From positions 192,989 through 256,988 of the forward strand of contig JBBFLE010000001.1 of NCBI GenBank assembly GCA_037481695.1: a stretch of DNA of 64,000 bases. The letters are read 5' to 3'. Both the position numbers and the translations under genes were made by a program. Under the pieces are notes generated by a model. It did no database searches and was not told the DNA's origin. It worked only from the letters and a program-made list of their open reading frames with translations. Positions 24,499 through 33,436 of the stretch are shown in pieces. Numbering within the stretch: the stretch's first letter is position 1; each line of letters opens with the position of its first letter. This stretch comes from a bacterium (lineage in GTDB: Bacteria; Desulfobacterota; Desulfocorpusculales; Desulfocorpusculum).

Positions 24499-25764
24499 TC
24501 AAGGCGTAGAGCCTCCTTGTGATCTTTCAGGGTGGTGAGGCCTGGGGAGAACTATGAGAACTTCATCCACAGACCGCTCCGTGGCTTTCTTTACAATGAA
24601 GCGCGTTGCGTTGACCACCAGAGAGTCCCCCTGCCCAGGAATCCTCCGAAAGGCCTTCAAGAGCATTCCAGCCAGGGTCTCGTAGTCTTCTTTGGGCAGT
24701 CCCAATCCCAGCTTTTCATTGAGCTCATCCAATTCTGCCCGGCCTGAGACCAGGACCTGGTGTGGAGATATCCATCGCAACAAGGGCTCTTCTACATCAT
24801 ACTCATCTTGGATCTCTCCCACGATTTCCTCCAAGAGGTCTTCCATGGTCACTATGCCCACTGCACCCCCGTATTCGTCCACTATCACGGCCAGATGTTG
24901 TCCATCTCTTTGGAGTTTTACCATGAGCTCATCCACAGGCATGAACTCTGGCACAAAAGAAACTGCTCTAACATAGTTGGATATGGGGCTCTTTATGTCT
25001 TCGGCTACCAGCAAATCTTTTCCGCGTACAAGGCCCACCACCTTGTCCACTCGCTCCCGGTACACAGGAACTCTGGAATAACCCTCCCGACATATCAACC
25101 TTATGGCCTCCTCCACAGAGGCCTTTTCCTCCACCATGGATACATCAATGAGAGGAATCATCACCTCCTTGATGCTGGCCTTGGAGAATTTGAGCACCCT
25201 GTTTATCATCCTACGCTCTTCCTGGAGAAAGGGCTCCTGCTCTGGCGAAGCCTTCAGCCTCCAGGCCAGCTCACCCCTGCTGGTGGAAAAGCCCGGGGCT
25301 TTTTCTTTTCTGCCAAGAGCCTCTCCACTTGTTTCCAATGCCCTGTGCATCCAAAACCAAGGCTGCATCACCACCTTGCCAGCCCAAAGCACCCAGGCCA
25401 TGAAAGGAGCCCATTGGGGGGCCCTGGCTTTTCCCAGATTCTCTGCCACGAGTTCTCCAAAAAGGAGAAACCCAAGCAGGTATGACAAAAGCAATATCAG
25501 CAGGGTCCAAATCTCCCATGGACTCATCCAACAAAGGAAGGATGCTCCTGCCAAAAAGATCAACTCCTTTGGCAATCCCTCTGTCAGACTCACCACATGA
25601 GGTGTGTTCAAAAGCAACAGCGCCTTGGATGCCCAGGGGCGTGCTTTGTCCGATTCCGCCTTCAAGTATTCAGGATCTGTGGAAAGCAAACAGCCCAAGG
25701 CAGAACCAAAGAGCCCACCCAAGATCACGGTGAAAAAAATCAGCAACAGAGCCTCTATCATCAC
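24499..25764 (-). CDS. CNNM/CBS/CorC transporter-associated-domain protein (hemolysin family), copy 2
   Basis: 421 residues. The N-terminal membrane part (helices near 3-25, 70-115 and 120-145) belongs to the CNNM/DUF21 type. A CBS pair at about 195-315 includes MIPLIDVSMVEE and YGGAVGIVTMEDLLEEIVGEI. A C-terminal CorC_HlyC domain follows. Relatives act in magnesium/cobalt efflux or ion homeostasis; the name hemolysin is historical. It overlaps copy 1 by 4 bases. Confidence 0.9.
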   Translation of the reverse strand: MMIEALLLIFFTVILGGLFGSALGCLLSTDPEYLKAESDKARPWASKALLLLNTPHVVSLTEGLPKELIFLAGASFLCWMSPWEIWTLLILLLSYLLGFLLFGELVAENLGKARAPQWAPFMAWVLWAGKVVMQPWFWMHRALETSGEALGRKEKAPGFSTSRGELAWRLKASPEQEPFLQEERRMINRVLKFSKASIKEVMIPLIDVSMVEEKASVEEAIRLICREGYSRVPVYRERVDKVVGLVRGKDLLVAEDIKSPISNYVRAVSFVPEFMPVDELMVKLQRDGQHLAVIVDEYGGAVGIVTMEDLLEEIVGEIQDEYDVEEPLLRWISPHQVLVSGRAELDELNEKLGLGLPKEDYETLAGMLLKAFRRIPGQGDSLVVNATRFIVKKATERSVDEVLIVLPRPHHPERSQGGSTP

Positions 25765-27017
25765 TCTTTCTGCTCGCGTACCTGGACATGGACTGCCAGG
25801 ATTCTCGTGGGACTTACCTTCTCCACCCTGAAACTGAGCTCCCCTAGCTCTACCTGCTCCCCTTGTGCTGGAAAACGCCCCAGTTTCTTAAGCACAAGCC
25901 CTGCCACAGTATTGCAACCCTCTTCTTGGATCCTGATGCCCAGGAGCGTTTCCAGTTCATGGAGTCCCAACTTGCCTGAAACCACGAAATTGCCCTCCCC
26001 CATCTTCTCCCAGCGGCGTATCTCCAGATCGTATTCGTCGTAGATTTCCCCGAAGAGCTCTTCCAGTATGTCCTCCATGGTCACAAGGCCGCAAAGTGCC
26101 CCGTACTCATCCACACAAAGGGCCATATGCAGCTTTCTCTCCTTGAGTTGCTCCAGCAAATCCCCCAATTCCATGTTCACAGGCACGAAGAAAGCCGGCC
26201 TGAGCAGATCCGAGAGAGTCTTGGGAGTGTTTCCCTCTTGGGGAAGTTTCAGCCTAAGCAGATCCTTGGCAAACAATATACCCACCACATCGTCCTTGTT
26301 GTTTCTATATACTGGAACCCTGGAATAGCCTGCCTCTCTGACGGCTGTGGAAGCCTCATTGAGGCTCATGTCCACGGGCAGGCAAAAGATGTCGGTTCTG
26401 GGGGTCATGACCCTGGAGGCCTGGCGATCCTTGAATCCAATTACCCTGTGAATCATCCTATGTTCCAAGCTTTCCAGTGCTCCCTCATGGCAGCCACGTT
26501 CCACAAGCCCAAGTAACTCTTGCTTTGTCAGATCTTCCTTTGCTGCTTCTGGTTTCCTCTTCAGCAAGAACCTGCTGAGGGCCTTGCCGCAGCCCTCCAG
26601 TGTTTCGCCACAGGGCCCCAAGATGCGATCTGCCAGCCACGAGAATCTTGAAAGAGTGTAAAAAAAAGCATAGGGAGTGCCAGAGAATCTTCTAGGATTA
26701 AAGAAACTCCTTCCCAACAAGGCCACAGAAGACAAGCCCACCAAAGCGTACAAGGCCCCATCCGTACCTTGCCAGGAAAGGCTTCTTTCCAGGGCCAGTA
26801 CCATGCTAAGCAGGGATAACCTCTGAGCCATCCATAGTGAAAGAGAAAGCCTCCTTGGTCTCTTCAAGAGTTCCAGAACAAAGGGCACCAACTGACTGGG
26901 CCAAGTACTGCGAAGATGCTCTTCTGGTATTGAGAAAAGGGCCCTGCGTGCTTGAAAGGCGAAACAGTAGACAAAAAAAGAGAGCACCAGGAGAATCATA
27001 GCGGCTGTGGGCTTCAA
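25761..27017 (-). CDS. CNNM/CBS/CorC transporter-associated-domain protein (hemolysin family), copy 1
   Basis: 418 residues with the same architecture as the gene that follows it. The hydrophobic N-terminus is followed by a link at MIHRVIGFKDRQASRVMTPR, typical of the entry into the CBS pair. YGALCGLVTMEDILEELFGEI ends the second CBS, and a CorC_HlyC domain closes the protein. The tandem with a 4-base overlap suggests a heteromeric transporter or recent duplication, though the sequences differ widely. It heads the minus-strand run towards gmhA. Confidence 0.9.
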   Translation of the reverse strand: MKPTAAMILLVLSFFVYCFAFQARRALFSIPEEHLRSTWPSQLVPFVLELLKRPRRLSLSLWMAQRLSLLSMVLALERSLSWQGTDGALYALVGLSSVALLGRSFFNPRRFSGTPYAFFYTLSRFSWLADRILGPCGETLEGCGKALSRFLLKRKPEAAKEDLTKQELLGLVERGCHEGALESLEHRMIHRVIGFKDRQASRVMTPRTDIFCLPVDMSLNEASTAVREAGYSRVPVYRNNKDDVVGILFAKDLLRLKLPQEGNTPKTLSDLLRPAFFVPVNMELGDLLEQLKERKLHMALCVDEYGALCGLVTMEDILEELFGEIYDEYDLEIRRWEKMGEGNFVVSGKLGLHELETLLGIRIQEEGCNTVAGLVLKKLGRFPAQGEQVELGELSFRVEKVSPTRILAVHVQVREQKE

Positions 27018-27241
27018 TGCCAGGGCTCTCCGATTGCTAAAACCCAGTTGTGAAAAGCGACCTCATGAGGCAGGAACTCACCCCAAAATGATGCCAACCG
27101 ACTCATGGCCAGGTCACTGAAGACCCTTGTCTTATCCTGAAGTTACCAATCGCTTTCTTGGGAAAGGGAGCTGGGCTTCAGAGGACTCATCTCTCCCAAC
27201 TCCCTGGCTCTTGGCATCCTTTTATTCAACACCTTGTCGGT

Positions 27242-29683
27242 TCAGGCGGGGGGGACAGCAGCCGGAGGAGCCGGGCGTGCTCCTGAACGTCTCTGGCCTG
27301 AAGGCCCACCCGCTGGTATCTCCTTGCGGACTTTGCGGCCGTCCACCAAAGCCAACTCAAGGATCTCGTCCATGTGCTTCGCGTAAACAAAATGCAATTT
27401 CTTCCGAATATGCTTGGGGATCTCCTCCAGGTCTTTCCTGTTTCTTTCGGGTATGATCACGGTTTGGATCTTGGCCCTCAGGGCGGCAAGGGCCTTCTCC
27501 TTGAGGCCACCCACAGGAAGGACCCTCCCCCTGAGAGTGATCTCACCGGTCATGGCCACATCCTTTCTCACAGGCATTCCTGTGAGAGCCGACACTATGG
27601 CTGTGGTCATGGTAACCCCTGCCGAGGGACCATCCTTGGGGATGGCTCCCGCAGGAACGTGAACATGAACATCGTTTTCAGCGTAGAAGTTTTCATCAAT
27701 GCCCAGCCTTGAAGCCCTGGAGCGCGCATAGCTGAGCGCCGCATGGGCCGACTCCTTCATCACGTCGCCCAAATGCCCTGTTATGGTGAGATTCCCTTTG
27801 CCTTTCATGGTGGTGGCCTCCACGTAAAGTACTTCTCCTCCGTGGGGAGTCCAAGCCAGACCCGTTGCCACCCCCACCTCATTCTCCTCCTGTTCTTGCT
27901 CCGGTAGGTATTTGGGCACACCCAGAAATCTATGCAGATTGGCACGAGTCACATGGGTCAAACCGCGGTGGCCTTCGGCTTTCTTGCGAGCCACCTTACG
28001 GCAGATTGCCGCTATCTCACGCTCCAGGTTGCGCACCCCAGATTCCCTGGTGTAATGGGAAATCACCTGAAGCAGCGCTTCCTCGGATATGACCAAATCC
28101 TTGGAAGAAATCCCGTTTTCCTTCAGTTGGCGAGGGATGAGAAATTGCTCGGCAATGCGCAACTTCTCTTCATTGGAGTAACCGGGAATCTCTATTATCT
28201 CCATCCTGTCTTTGAGAGCGGGCAGAATGGGATCAATGAGGTTGGCTGTGGTTATGAACATGACCTTTGAGAGGTCAAAAGGCACATTCAGGTAATGATC
28301 GCTGAAGGCGAAGTTCTGTTCAGGATCCAACACCTCCAGCAATGCTGCCGAGGGATCTCCCCGAAAGTCTGTGCCCACCTTGTCTATTTCGTCCAGCATG
28401 AACACCGGGTTGTTGGATCCGGCCTGTTTGATTCCCTGAATGATCCTGCCAGGCAAGGCTCCGATGTAAGTTCGCCTGTGGCCCCTGATCTCTGCCTCAT
28501 CCCTCATGCCGCCCAGGGACACCCTGGTGAATTTCCTGCCAAGAGCCCTGGCAATGGAACGGCCCAGGGAAGTCTTGCCCACCCCTGGTGGGCCCACAAA
28601 GCAAAGAATGGGCCCCTTCATGTGCCTCTTTATCTTTCTAACGCCCAGGTACTCCAGAATTCGATCCTTTACCTTCTCCAAATTGTAATGATCTTGATCC
28701 AGAACCTTTTTCACCTTGGCTATGTTTAGCCTATCCCTGGTGCTTAAACTCCAAGGAAGATCCACCATCCAATCCAGATAGGTTCTGAGTATGGAGGCTT
28801 CTGCTGCATCTGGATGCATCATCTCCAAGCGACTTAATTGCTTCAGGGCCTCCTTTTCCACATCTGGTGGCATTTTGGCCTTGGCGATCTTTTCCCTGAG
28901 TTCGTTTATCTCCTCTGTTCTTTCGTCGGTCTCCCCCAATTCATGTTTTATGGCTCTGAGCTGCTCTCTCAGAAAATAATCTCTTTGGGTCTTGGACATC
29001 TCCTCCTTGGCCTGGGATTGAATCTTGGCCTGCATGGTGGAGACCTCCAGCTCCCGATGAAGCAACTCGTTGACCCTGCGGAGCCTTTCTAGGGGATCAA
29101 AGATCTCCAGGATTTCTTGGGCTTCTTCTATGCGCAGTTTCATGTTGGAAGCCACAAGATCCGCCAGCCTTCCGGGATCTGTCACAGCGTCCAATATGGC
29201 CATAACATCAGGGGAGGCCATACCCTTCAGGTTGAGTATCTTCTCGCTGTTCTCCTTGACAGTGCGCATCAAGGCTTCCACCTCGACGCTCACCTCTCCA
29301 ACCTCTGGATCAGCCACCTTCTCGATTCGGACCCTGTAACCAGCTCCAGCCCTTATGAACTCCCTGATCACCCCTTTGGCCAGCCCTTGCACCAAAATCT
29401 TGACTCGCCCATCCGGCAGCCTGAGGGTCTTCATGATCATGGCCACTGTGCCAACGCGATAGATGTCCTCAACCGAAGGATCCTCGTCACTGGCCCTCTT
29501 CTGGGTGGCCAGGAAAATCATTCTGCTCGAAGACATGGCTTCGTTGACAGCCTGCAAGGATCCTTCACGCCCCACAAACAAAGGCAAGATCATATAAGAG
29601 AAGACCACTATGTCCCTTACAGGCAGTAAGGGGAGAATTTCCGGGATCGCTACTTGCTCCTTTTGGAGCTGTTCCTGTGCCAT
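27242..29683 (-). CDS. lon: ATP-dependent protease Lon
   Basis: 813 residues from ATG 29683 (GGAGG 4 bases upstream; another ATG at 29698 is in frame). The N-terminal substrate-binding domain begins [16 protein letters not shown]. The AAA+ domain has the Walker A motif GPPGVGKTS and the Walker B region FMLDEIDKV. The C-terminal serine-lysine protease domain has [11 protein letters not shown] with the catalytic Ser and [12 protein letters not shown] with the catalytic Lys. It degrades damaged and regulatory proteins. It is divergent from grpE-dnaK across 356 bases, so the two heat-shock units share an upstream region. Confidence 0.97.
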   Translation of the reverse strand: MAQEQLQKEQVAIPEILPLLPVRDIVVFSYMILPLFVGREGSLQAVNEAMSSSRMIFLATQKRASDEDPSVEDIYRVGTVAMIMKTLRLPDGRVKILVQGLAKGVIREFIRAGAGYRVRIEKVADPEVGEVSVEVEALMRTVKENSEKILNLKGMASPDVMAILDAVTDPGRLADLVASNMKLRIEEAQEILEIFDPLERLRRVNELLHRELEVSTMQAKIQSQAKEEMSKTQRDYFLREQLRAIKHELGETDERTEEINELREKIAKAKMPPDVEKEALKQLSRLEMMHPDAAEASILRTYLDWMVDLPWSLSTRDRLNIAKVKKVLDQDHYNLEKVKDRILEYLGVRKIKRHMKGPILCFVGPPGVGKTSLGRSIARALGRKFTRVSLGGMRDEAEIRGHRRTYIGALPGRIIQGIKQAGSNNPVFMLDEIDKVGTDFRGDPSAALLEVLDPEQNFAFSDHYLNVPFDLSKVMFITTANLIDPILPALKDRMEIIEIPGYSNEEKLRIAEQFLIPRQLKENGISSKDLVISEEALLQVISHYTRESGVRNLEREIAAICRKVARKKAEGHRGLTHVTRANLHRFLGVPKYLPEQEQEENEVGVATGLAWTPHGGEVLYVEATTMKGKGNLTITGHLGDVMKESAHAALSYARSRASRLGIDENFYAENDVHVHVPAGAIPKDGPSAGVTMTTAIVSALTGMPVRKDVAMTGEITLRGRVLPVGGLKEKALAALRAKIQTVIIPERNRKDLEEIPKHIRKKLHFVYAKHMDEILELALVDGRKVRKEIPAGGPSGQRRSGARPAPPAAVPPA

Positions 29684-29741
29684 GACGCCTCCGGCCAAGG
29701 CTTTGAAATCATATTCTCAAAGCCACTAATTCAGATCAATA

Positions 29742-29769
29742 AAGCAGGTCCCTTTGCTTTAACCTGCTT
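29742..29769. repeat. Inverted repeat in the lon-grpE intergenic region
   Basis: AAGCAGGT (29742-29749) and ACCTGCTT (29762-29769) form a perfect 8-bp stem with a 12-base loop in the untranslated leader of lon, 59 bases before its ATG. It could be an operator, a leader hairpin or an attenuator. It is not a CIRCE element. Confidence 0.4.
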
Positions 29770-29955
29770 GATTATTCCACAATTCCTGAAAAGCTCTTCC
29801 TTACCGCCCAGGCATTATATTACCTGGATCCGCATCGTCTTTGACTCAAAAAATTACCCACTCAAAAGATCATTAGATCAACTTTCTGTTGCTCCTTGAA
29901 TCCATAATAGGAACCGCATCTTTCAAAGTCAAGGAACCCTGGGCTTTGGCGCTCC

Positions 29956-29984
29956 TTGACAAGCCTCAGGGGGGTGGTTATGTT
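29956..29984 (+). promoter_or_regulatory. Sigma-70 promoter of grpE-dnaK
   Basis: TTGACA (29956-29961) and TATGTT (29979-29984) have a 17-base spacer. The expected start is near 29991, about 49 bases before the grpE start. No CIRCE repeat and no clear sigma-32 element were found, so heat control would have to come from elsewhere. Confidence 0.55.
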
Positions 29985-30039
29985 CTTACAAGCCTAAAGG
30001 CCCTAAAAAAAAGGCAACTTGCTATAACTAAAAGAAGTT

Positions 30040-30663
30040 TTGCCGATTCGGGGAACTGAAGCTGTGGACGAAAACAAAGTGCAGGAAGCTCCTGAGCAGG
30101 AGCAAGAGGAAAAAGAACAGCATAAATCAGCTGCTACATCTGTGGCGGCTAGGGACGGGCGTAAGAAGCACGAGAGGCTCAAGCAGGAGATGGAAGCACT
30201 GCGCAGGGATCTTCAAGAGGCAAAAAGCCAGATGGAGCAGCTCAAAGACAAGTGGATGAGGGCAGTAGCAGAGCTGGACAACTTCAAGAAACGCTCGGCT
30301 AGGGATCAGGAGGAGTTGCTGAGACATGCTCAGGAGAAGGTTTTTAGGGAATTCCTGCCCATATTGGATAACCTTCAGAGAGCCTTGCTGCACGCCAACA
30401 ATACACAGAGCAAAGAAGGGCTCTTGGAAGGAATCCAGATGATAGAAAGGCAGTTCATCTCTGCCCTGGAGAGGCTGGGGGTGACCCCCATGGAGGTGCT
30501 GCATCAGGCCTTTGATCCTGCAAGACACGAGGCATTGATGCAGGTGGAATCCGAGGAGCACGAACCCAACACAGTGGTCCAGGAGTTGGAAAAGGGCTAT
30601 CTGTGGAAGGAACGGCTCCTTAGACCAGCAAAAGTTGCTGTTTCCAAAAGAAAGCCGGTTTGA
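30040..30663 (+). CDS. grpE: Nucleotide exchange factor GrpE
   Basis: 207 residues. A charged Glu-rich N-terminus and long coiled coil (about 45-90, many Lys/Glu/Gln) lead into the GrpE core with WMRAVAELDNFKKRSARDQ. The C-terminal beta domain has PMEVLHQAFDPARHEAL and TVVQELEKGYLW. It releases ADP from DnaK, which is encoded 50 bases downstream. The start is TTG at 30040; GTG at 30064 is an alternative and neither has a strong ribosome site. Confidence 0.94.
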   Translation: MPIRGTEAVDENKVQEAPEQEQEEKEQHKSAATSVAARDGRKKHERLKQEMEALRRDLQEAKSQMEQLKDKWMRAVAELDNFKKRSARDQEELLRHAQEKVFREFLPILDNLQRALLHANNTQSKEGLLEGIQMIERQFISALERLGVTPMEVLHQAFDPARHEALMQVESEEHEPNTVVQELEKGYLWKERLLRPAKVAVSKRKPV

Positions 30664-30713
30664 TCCCTCTAAGCCCAGCGGTATGAGCAGGGGATCAACC
30701 CAAGGAGGATGTG

Positions 30714-32642
30714 ATGAAAAGGGCAATCGGTATAGATCTTGGAACTACTAATTCCTGTGTTGCCATAATGGAGGGAGGGGAGCCCAAGGTCATTCCCAAT
30801 TCCGAGGGGGGGCGAACCACGCCTTCTGTGGTGGCTTTCACAGAGAGCGGGGAACGCTTGGTGGGGCAAATTGCCAAGAGACAGGCCATAACCAACCCGG
30901 AGAACACACTCTATGCAGTGAAGCGTCTCATAGGCCGGAGATACTCTGATCCGGAAGTACAGAGAGACATAAAGATACTTCCGTACAAGATCGTCCAGGC
31001 TCCCAACGGAGACGCCCATATCCAGGTAAGGGGCAAGACTTACTCACCTCCTGAGATCTCGGCCATGGTGTTGCAGAAGATGAAGCAAACGGCCGAGGAT
31101 TACCTGGGAGAGAAGGTCACCGAGGCCGTGATCACGGTGCCCGCCTATTTTAACGACAGCCAGCGCCAGGCCACCAAGGACGCTGGACGCATAGCAGGGC
31201 TCAACGTACTGCGCATAATAAACGAACCCACGGCAGCTTCCCTTGCTTACGGGATGGATAAGCACAAAGACCAGAAGATAGCGGTCTTTGACTTGGGTGG
31301 AGGAACCTACGACATCTCCATCTTGGACATCATGGATGTAGACGGTGAGAAATCCATAGAGGTGAAGGCCACCAATGGAGATACCCATTTGGGCGGAGAA
31401 GATTTCGACCAGAGGATAATAGATTACCTGGCCGATGAGTTCAAGAAGGATCAAGGCATAGACCTGCGCAAGGACCGCATGGCATTGCAAAGGCTCAAAG
31501 AGGCTGCAGAAAAGGCCAAGATGGAGCTTTCCTCATCCATGGAGACCGAGGTCAACTTGCCTTTTATCACAGCTGATGCCTCGGGTCCCAAGCACCTCAA
31601 CATGAAACTGACTCGAGCCAAGGTGGAATCTCTTGTGGAAGACTTGATCCTGAAGCTGGAAGGACCCTGCCGTCAGGCTCTCAGAGATGCGGGACTGAAG
31701 CCCTCGGATGTAAATGAGGTCATCCTGGTGGGAGGCATGACCAGGATGCCCAGGGTTCAGCAGAAGGTGAAGGAGATCTTTGGGCGTGAGCCCAACAAGA
31801 GCGTCAACCCGGATGAGGTGGTGGCTGTGGGGGCAGCCATACAGGCAGGTGTGCTAAAAGGAGAGGTCAAAGATGTGCTCTTGCTGGATGTAACACCCTT
31901 GTCTTTGGGCATCGAGACCTTGGGTGGGGTCTTCACAAAGCTCATAGAGCGCAATACCACCATCCCAACACGCAAGAGCCAGATCTTCTCCACAGCAGCC
32001 GACAATCAAACCGAGGTCAGCATTCATGTTCTTCAAGGCGAACGAGAGATGGCCGCAGACAACAAGACCCTCGGGAGGTTTAACCTCACCGGCATTCCAC
32101 CAGCCCCAAGGGGTATACCTCAGATAGAGGTCACCTTCGACATAGACGCCAACGGCATAGTCCATGTGTCTGCCAAGGATCTGGCAACAGGCCGTGAGCA
32201 ATCTATCAAGATCACCGCTTCCTCGGGATTGAGCGAGGAGGAAATCCAGAGGATGATCAAGGAAAGCGAGATCCACGCAGAGGAGGATCGCCGCAAGAGG
32301 CAACTGGTGGAGGCCAGGAACAACGCCGACAACCTGATTTACCAGACAGAGAAGAATCTCAAGGAATATGCTGACAAGATAGAGGCATCAGATCGTCAAG
32401 CAATAGAGGGGGCCATCTCCAGACTGAGGCAGGTGATGGATGGAACAGATCTCGAGGCCATTCGTAGGGCCTCGGAGGAACTGCAGAGCGCCTCTCACAG
32501 GTTGGCCGAGGCCATGTATGCCAAGGCGTCCCAACAGGCCCAGGCAGCCGGGGGCTCACAGGCAGGGGCAGCCGGAGCAGAAGCTGGGCGCTCCCGCGGG
32601 GGAGAGGACGTGGTGGATGCTGACTTTGAGGAAGTGAAATGA
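30714..32642 (+). CDS. dnaK: Chaperone DnaK (Hsp70)
   Basis: 642 residues. The ATPase domain opens with [19 protein letters not shown] and includes [13 protein letters not shown] and [10 protein letters not shown]. The substrate domain carries [18 protein letters not shown]. The C-terminal lid ends in [11 protein letters not shown], close to the usual EEVK terminus. AAGGAGG lies 5 bases before ATG 30714; the GTG at 30711 is too close to it. It is in an operon with grpE; dnaJ is not adjacent. A terminator follows at once. Confidence 0.98.
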   Translation: MKRAIGIDLGTTNSCVAIMEGGEPKVIPNSEGGRTTPSVVAFTESGERLVGQIAKRQAITNPENTLYAVKRLIGRRYSDPEVQRDIKILPYKIVQAPNGDAHIQVRGKTYSPPEISAMVLQKMKQTAEDYLGEKVTEAVITVPAYFNDSQRQATKDAGRIAGLNVLRIINEPTAASLAYGMDKHKDQKIAVFDLGGGTYDISILDIMDVDGEKSIEVKATNGDTHLGGEDFDQRIIDYLADEFKKDQGIDLRKDRMALQRLKEAAEKAKMELSSSMETEVNLPFITADASGPKHLNMKLTRAKVESLVEDLILKLEGPCRQALRDAGLKPSDVNEVILVGGMTRMPRVQQKVKEIFGREPNKSVNPDEVVAVGAAIQAGVLKGEVKDVLLLDVTPLSLGIETLGGVFTKLIERNTTIPTRKSQIFSTAADNQTEVSIHVLQGEREMAADNKTLGRFNLTGIPPAPRGIPQIEVTFDIDANGIVHVSAKDLATGREQSIKITASSGLSEEEIQRMIKESEIHAEEDRRKRQLVEARNNADNLIYQTEKNLKEYADKIEASDRQAIEGAISRLRQVMDGTDLEAIRRASEELQSASHRLAEAMYAKASQQAQAAGGSQAGAAGAEAGRSRGGEDVVDADFEEVK

Positions 32643-32666
32643 GCCCCCTTTTGCCATGGAAGAAGA

Positions 32667-32692
32667 CGAGGACCTCGGAGTCCTCGTTTTCT
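32667..32692 (+). terminator. Rho-independent terminator after dnaK
   Basis: CGAGGAC (32667-32673) and GTCCTCG (32680-32686) form a perfect 7-bp stem with a 6-base loop, then TTTTCTTT. It starts 25 bases after the dnaK stop. Confidence 0.85.
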
Positions 32693-32743
32693 TTGCCCAT
32701 TTCTTTGGACAGGCGGAGCAAGCAGAGGGCTTTTGGGGCAAAA

Positions 32744-33304
32744 ATGGGTTTGTGGGCCTCTTTGGCCTTGGTTCAGTTTCTTGTTACGCCCTGGGCCTTC
32801 TGTTCGACCCCCTGCCCCCCATCTTTGGTCCAAGTCCTGGAGGATGATCGCTTTCTGCCTTCTGTTTTGTCCAGCGTGCAAAAGGCCAGTAAAGAAATCT
32901 GGGTGGCCACTTATCACTTCAAAGCAGGCATTCATCCAAGAAGCGCTCCAGACAGGTTGGCACAGGAACTCATAAAGGCTGCCAAGAGGGGGGTACAGGT
33001 TCAGGTGCTCTTGGAAAAACCCGAAGACCCCCTTTCTGAACAGGCAAGAGAACACCAGAAGACAGCCTCTTTACTCCAGCGAGGGGGTGTGAGGGTTTAT
33101 TGGGACACCCCCCAAAGACGATCTCACATGAAGGTGGTGGTTGTGGATGGTCGATTTGCTTTTGTTGGAAGTCACAACCTTACACGAGGAGGTCTCAGGG
33201 ACAATCACGAACTTTCGCTGAGCGTGGATTCTCCTTGTGTAGCCGAGAAAGTAATAGCTTATCTGAAACGCATAGCCAAAGAAGGAGGAAACCGGGTGCC
33301 ATAG
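32744..33304 (+). CDS. Exported phospholipase D-like (single HKD) protein
   Basis: 186 residues if read from ATG 32744, giving a hydrophobic signal-like N-terminus (WASLALVQFLVTPWAFCS) with cleavage near residue 20. A longer frame starts at 32639 inside the dnaK stop but would run through the terminator. One HKD motif is present: SHMKVVVVDGRFAFVGSHN, followed by the usual LT. VQVLLE and a DRLAQELI helix match the Nuc-type endonuclease/phospholipase fold, which works as a dimer of single HKD subunits. Its likely role is periplasmic nuclease or phosphodiesterase. Confidence 0.82.
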   Translation: MGLWASLALVQFLVTPWAFCSTPCPPSLVQVLEDDRFLPSVLSSVQKASKEIWVATYHFKAGIHPRSAPDRLAQELIKAAKRGVQVQVLLEKPEDPLSEQAREHQKTASLLQRGGVRVYWDTPQRRSHMKVVVVDGRFAFVGSHNLTRGGLRDNHELSLSVDSPCVAEKVIAYLKRIAKEGGNRVP

Positions 33305-33436
33305 GCTCATTTGCCAAAACAGGCCCCTTGGTGCCCCAAAGCTTTTTCTATGCGCAATTCATAGCCCCAGGGTACATGGCCTGGCAAATGATCTGGGTTT
33401 GGATAGCCCCGGAGGAGCCATGCTGAGTCATGCTGG

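Noticed and set aside
29684-30039. CIRCE element or sigma-32 promoter upstream of grpE
   Set aside because: The 9-bp CIRCE halves are absent and no CTTGAA/CCCCAT pair with proper spacing was found.
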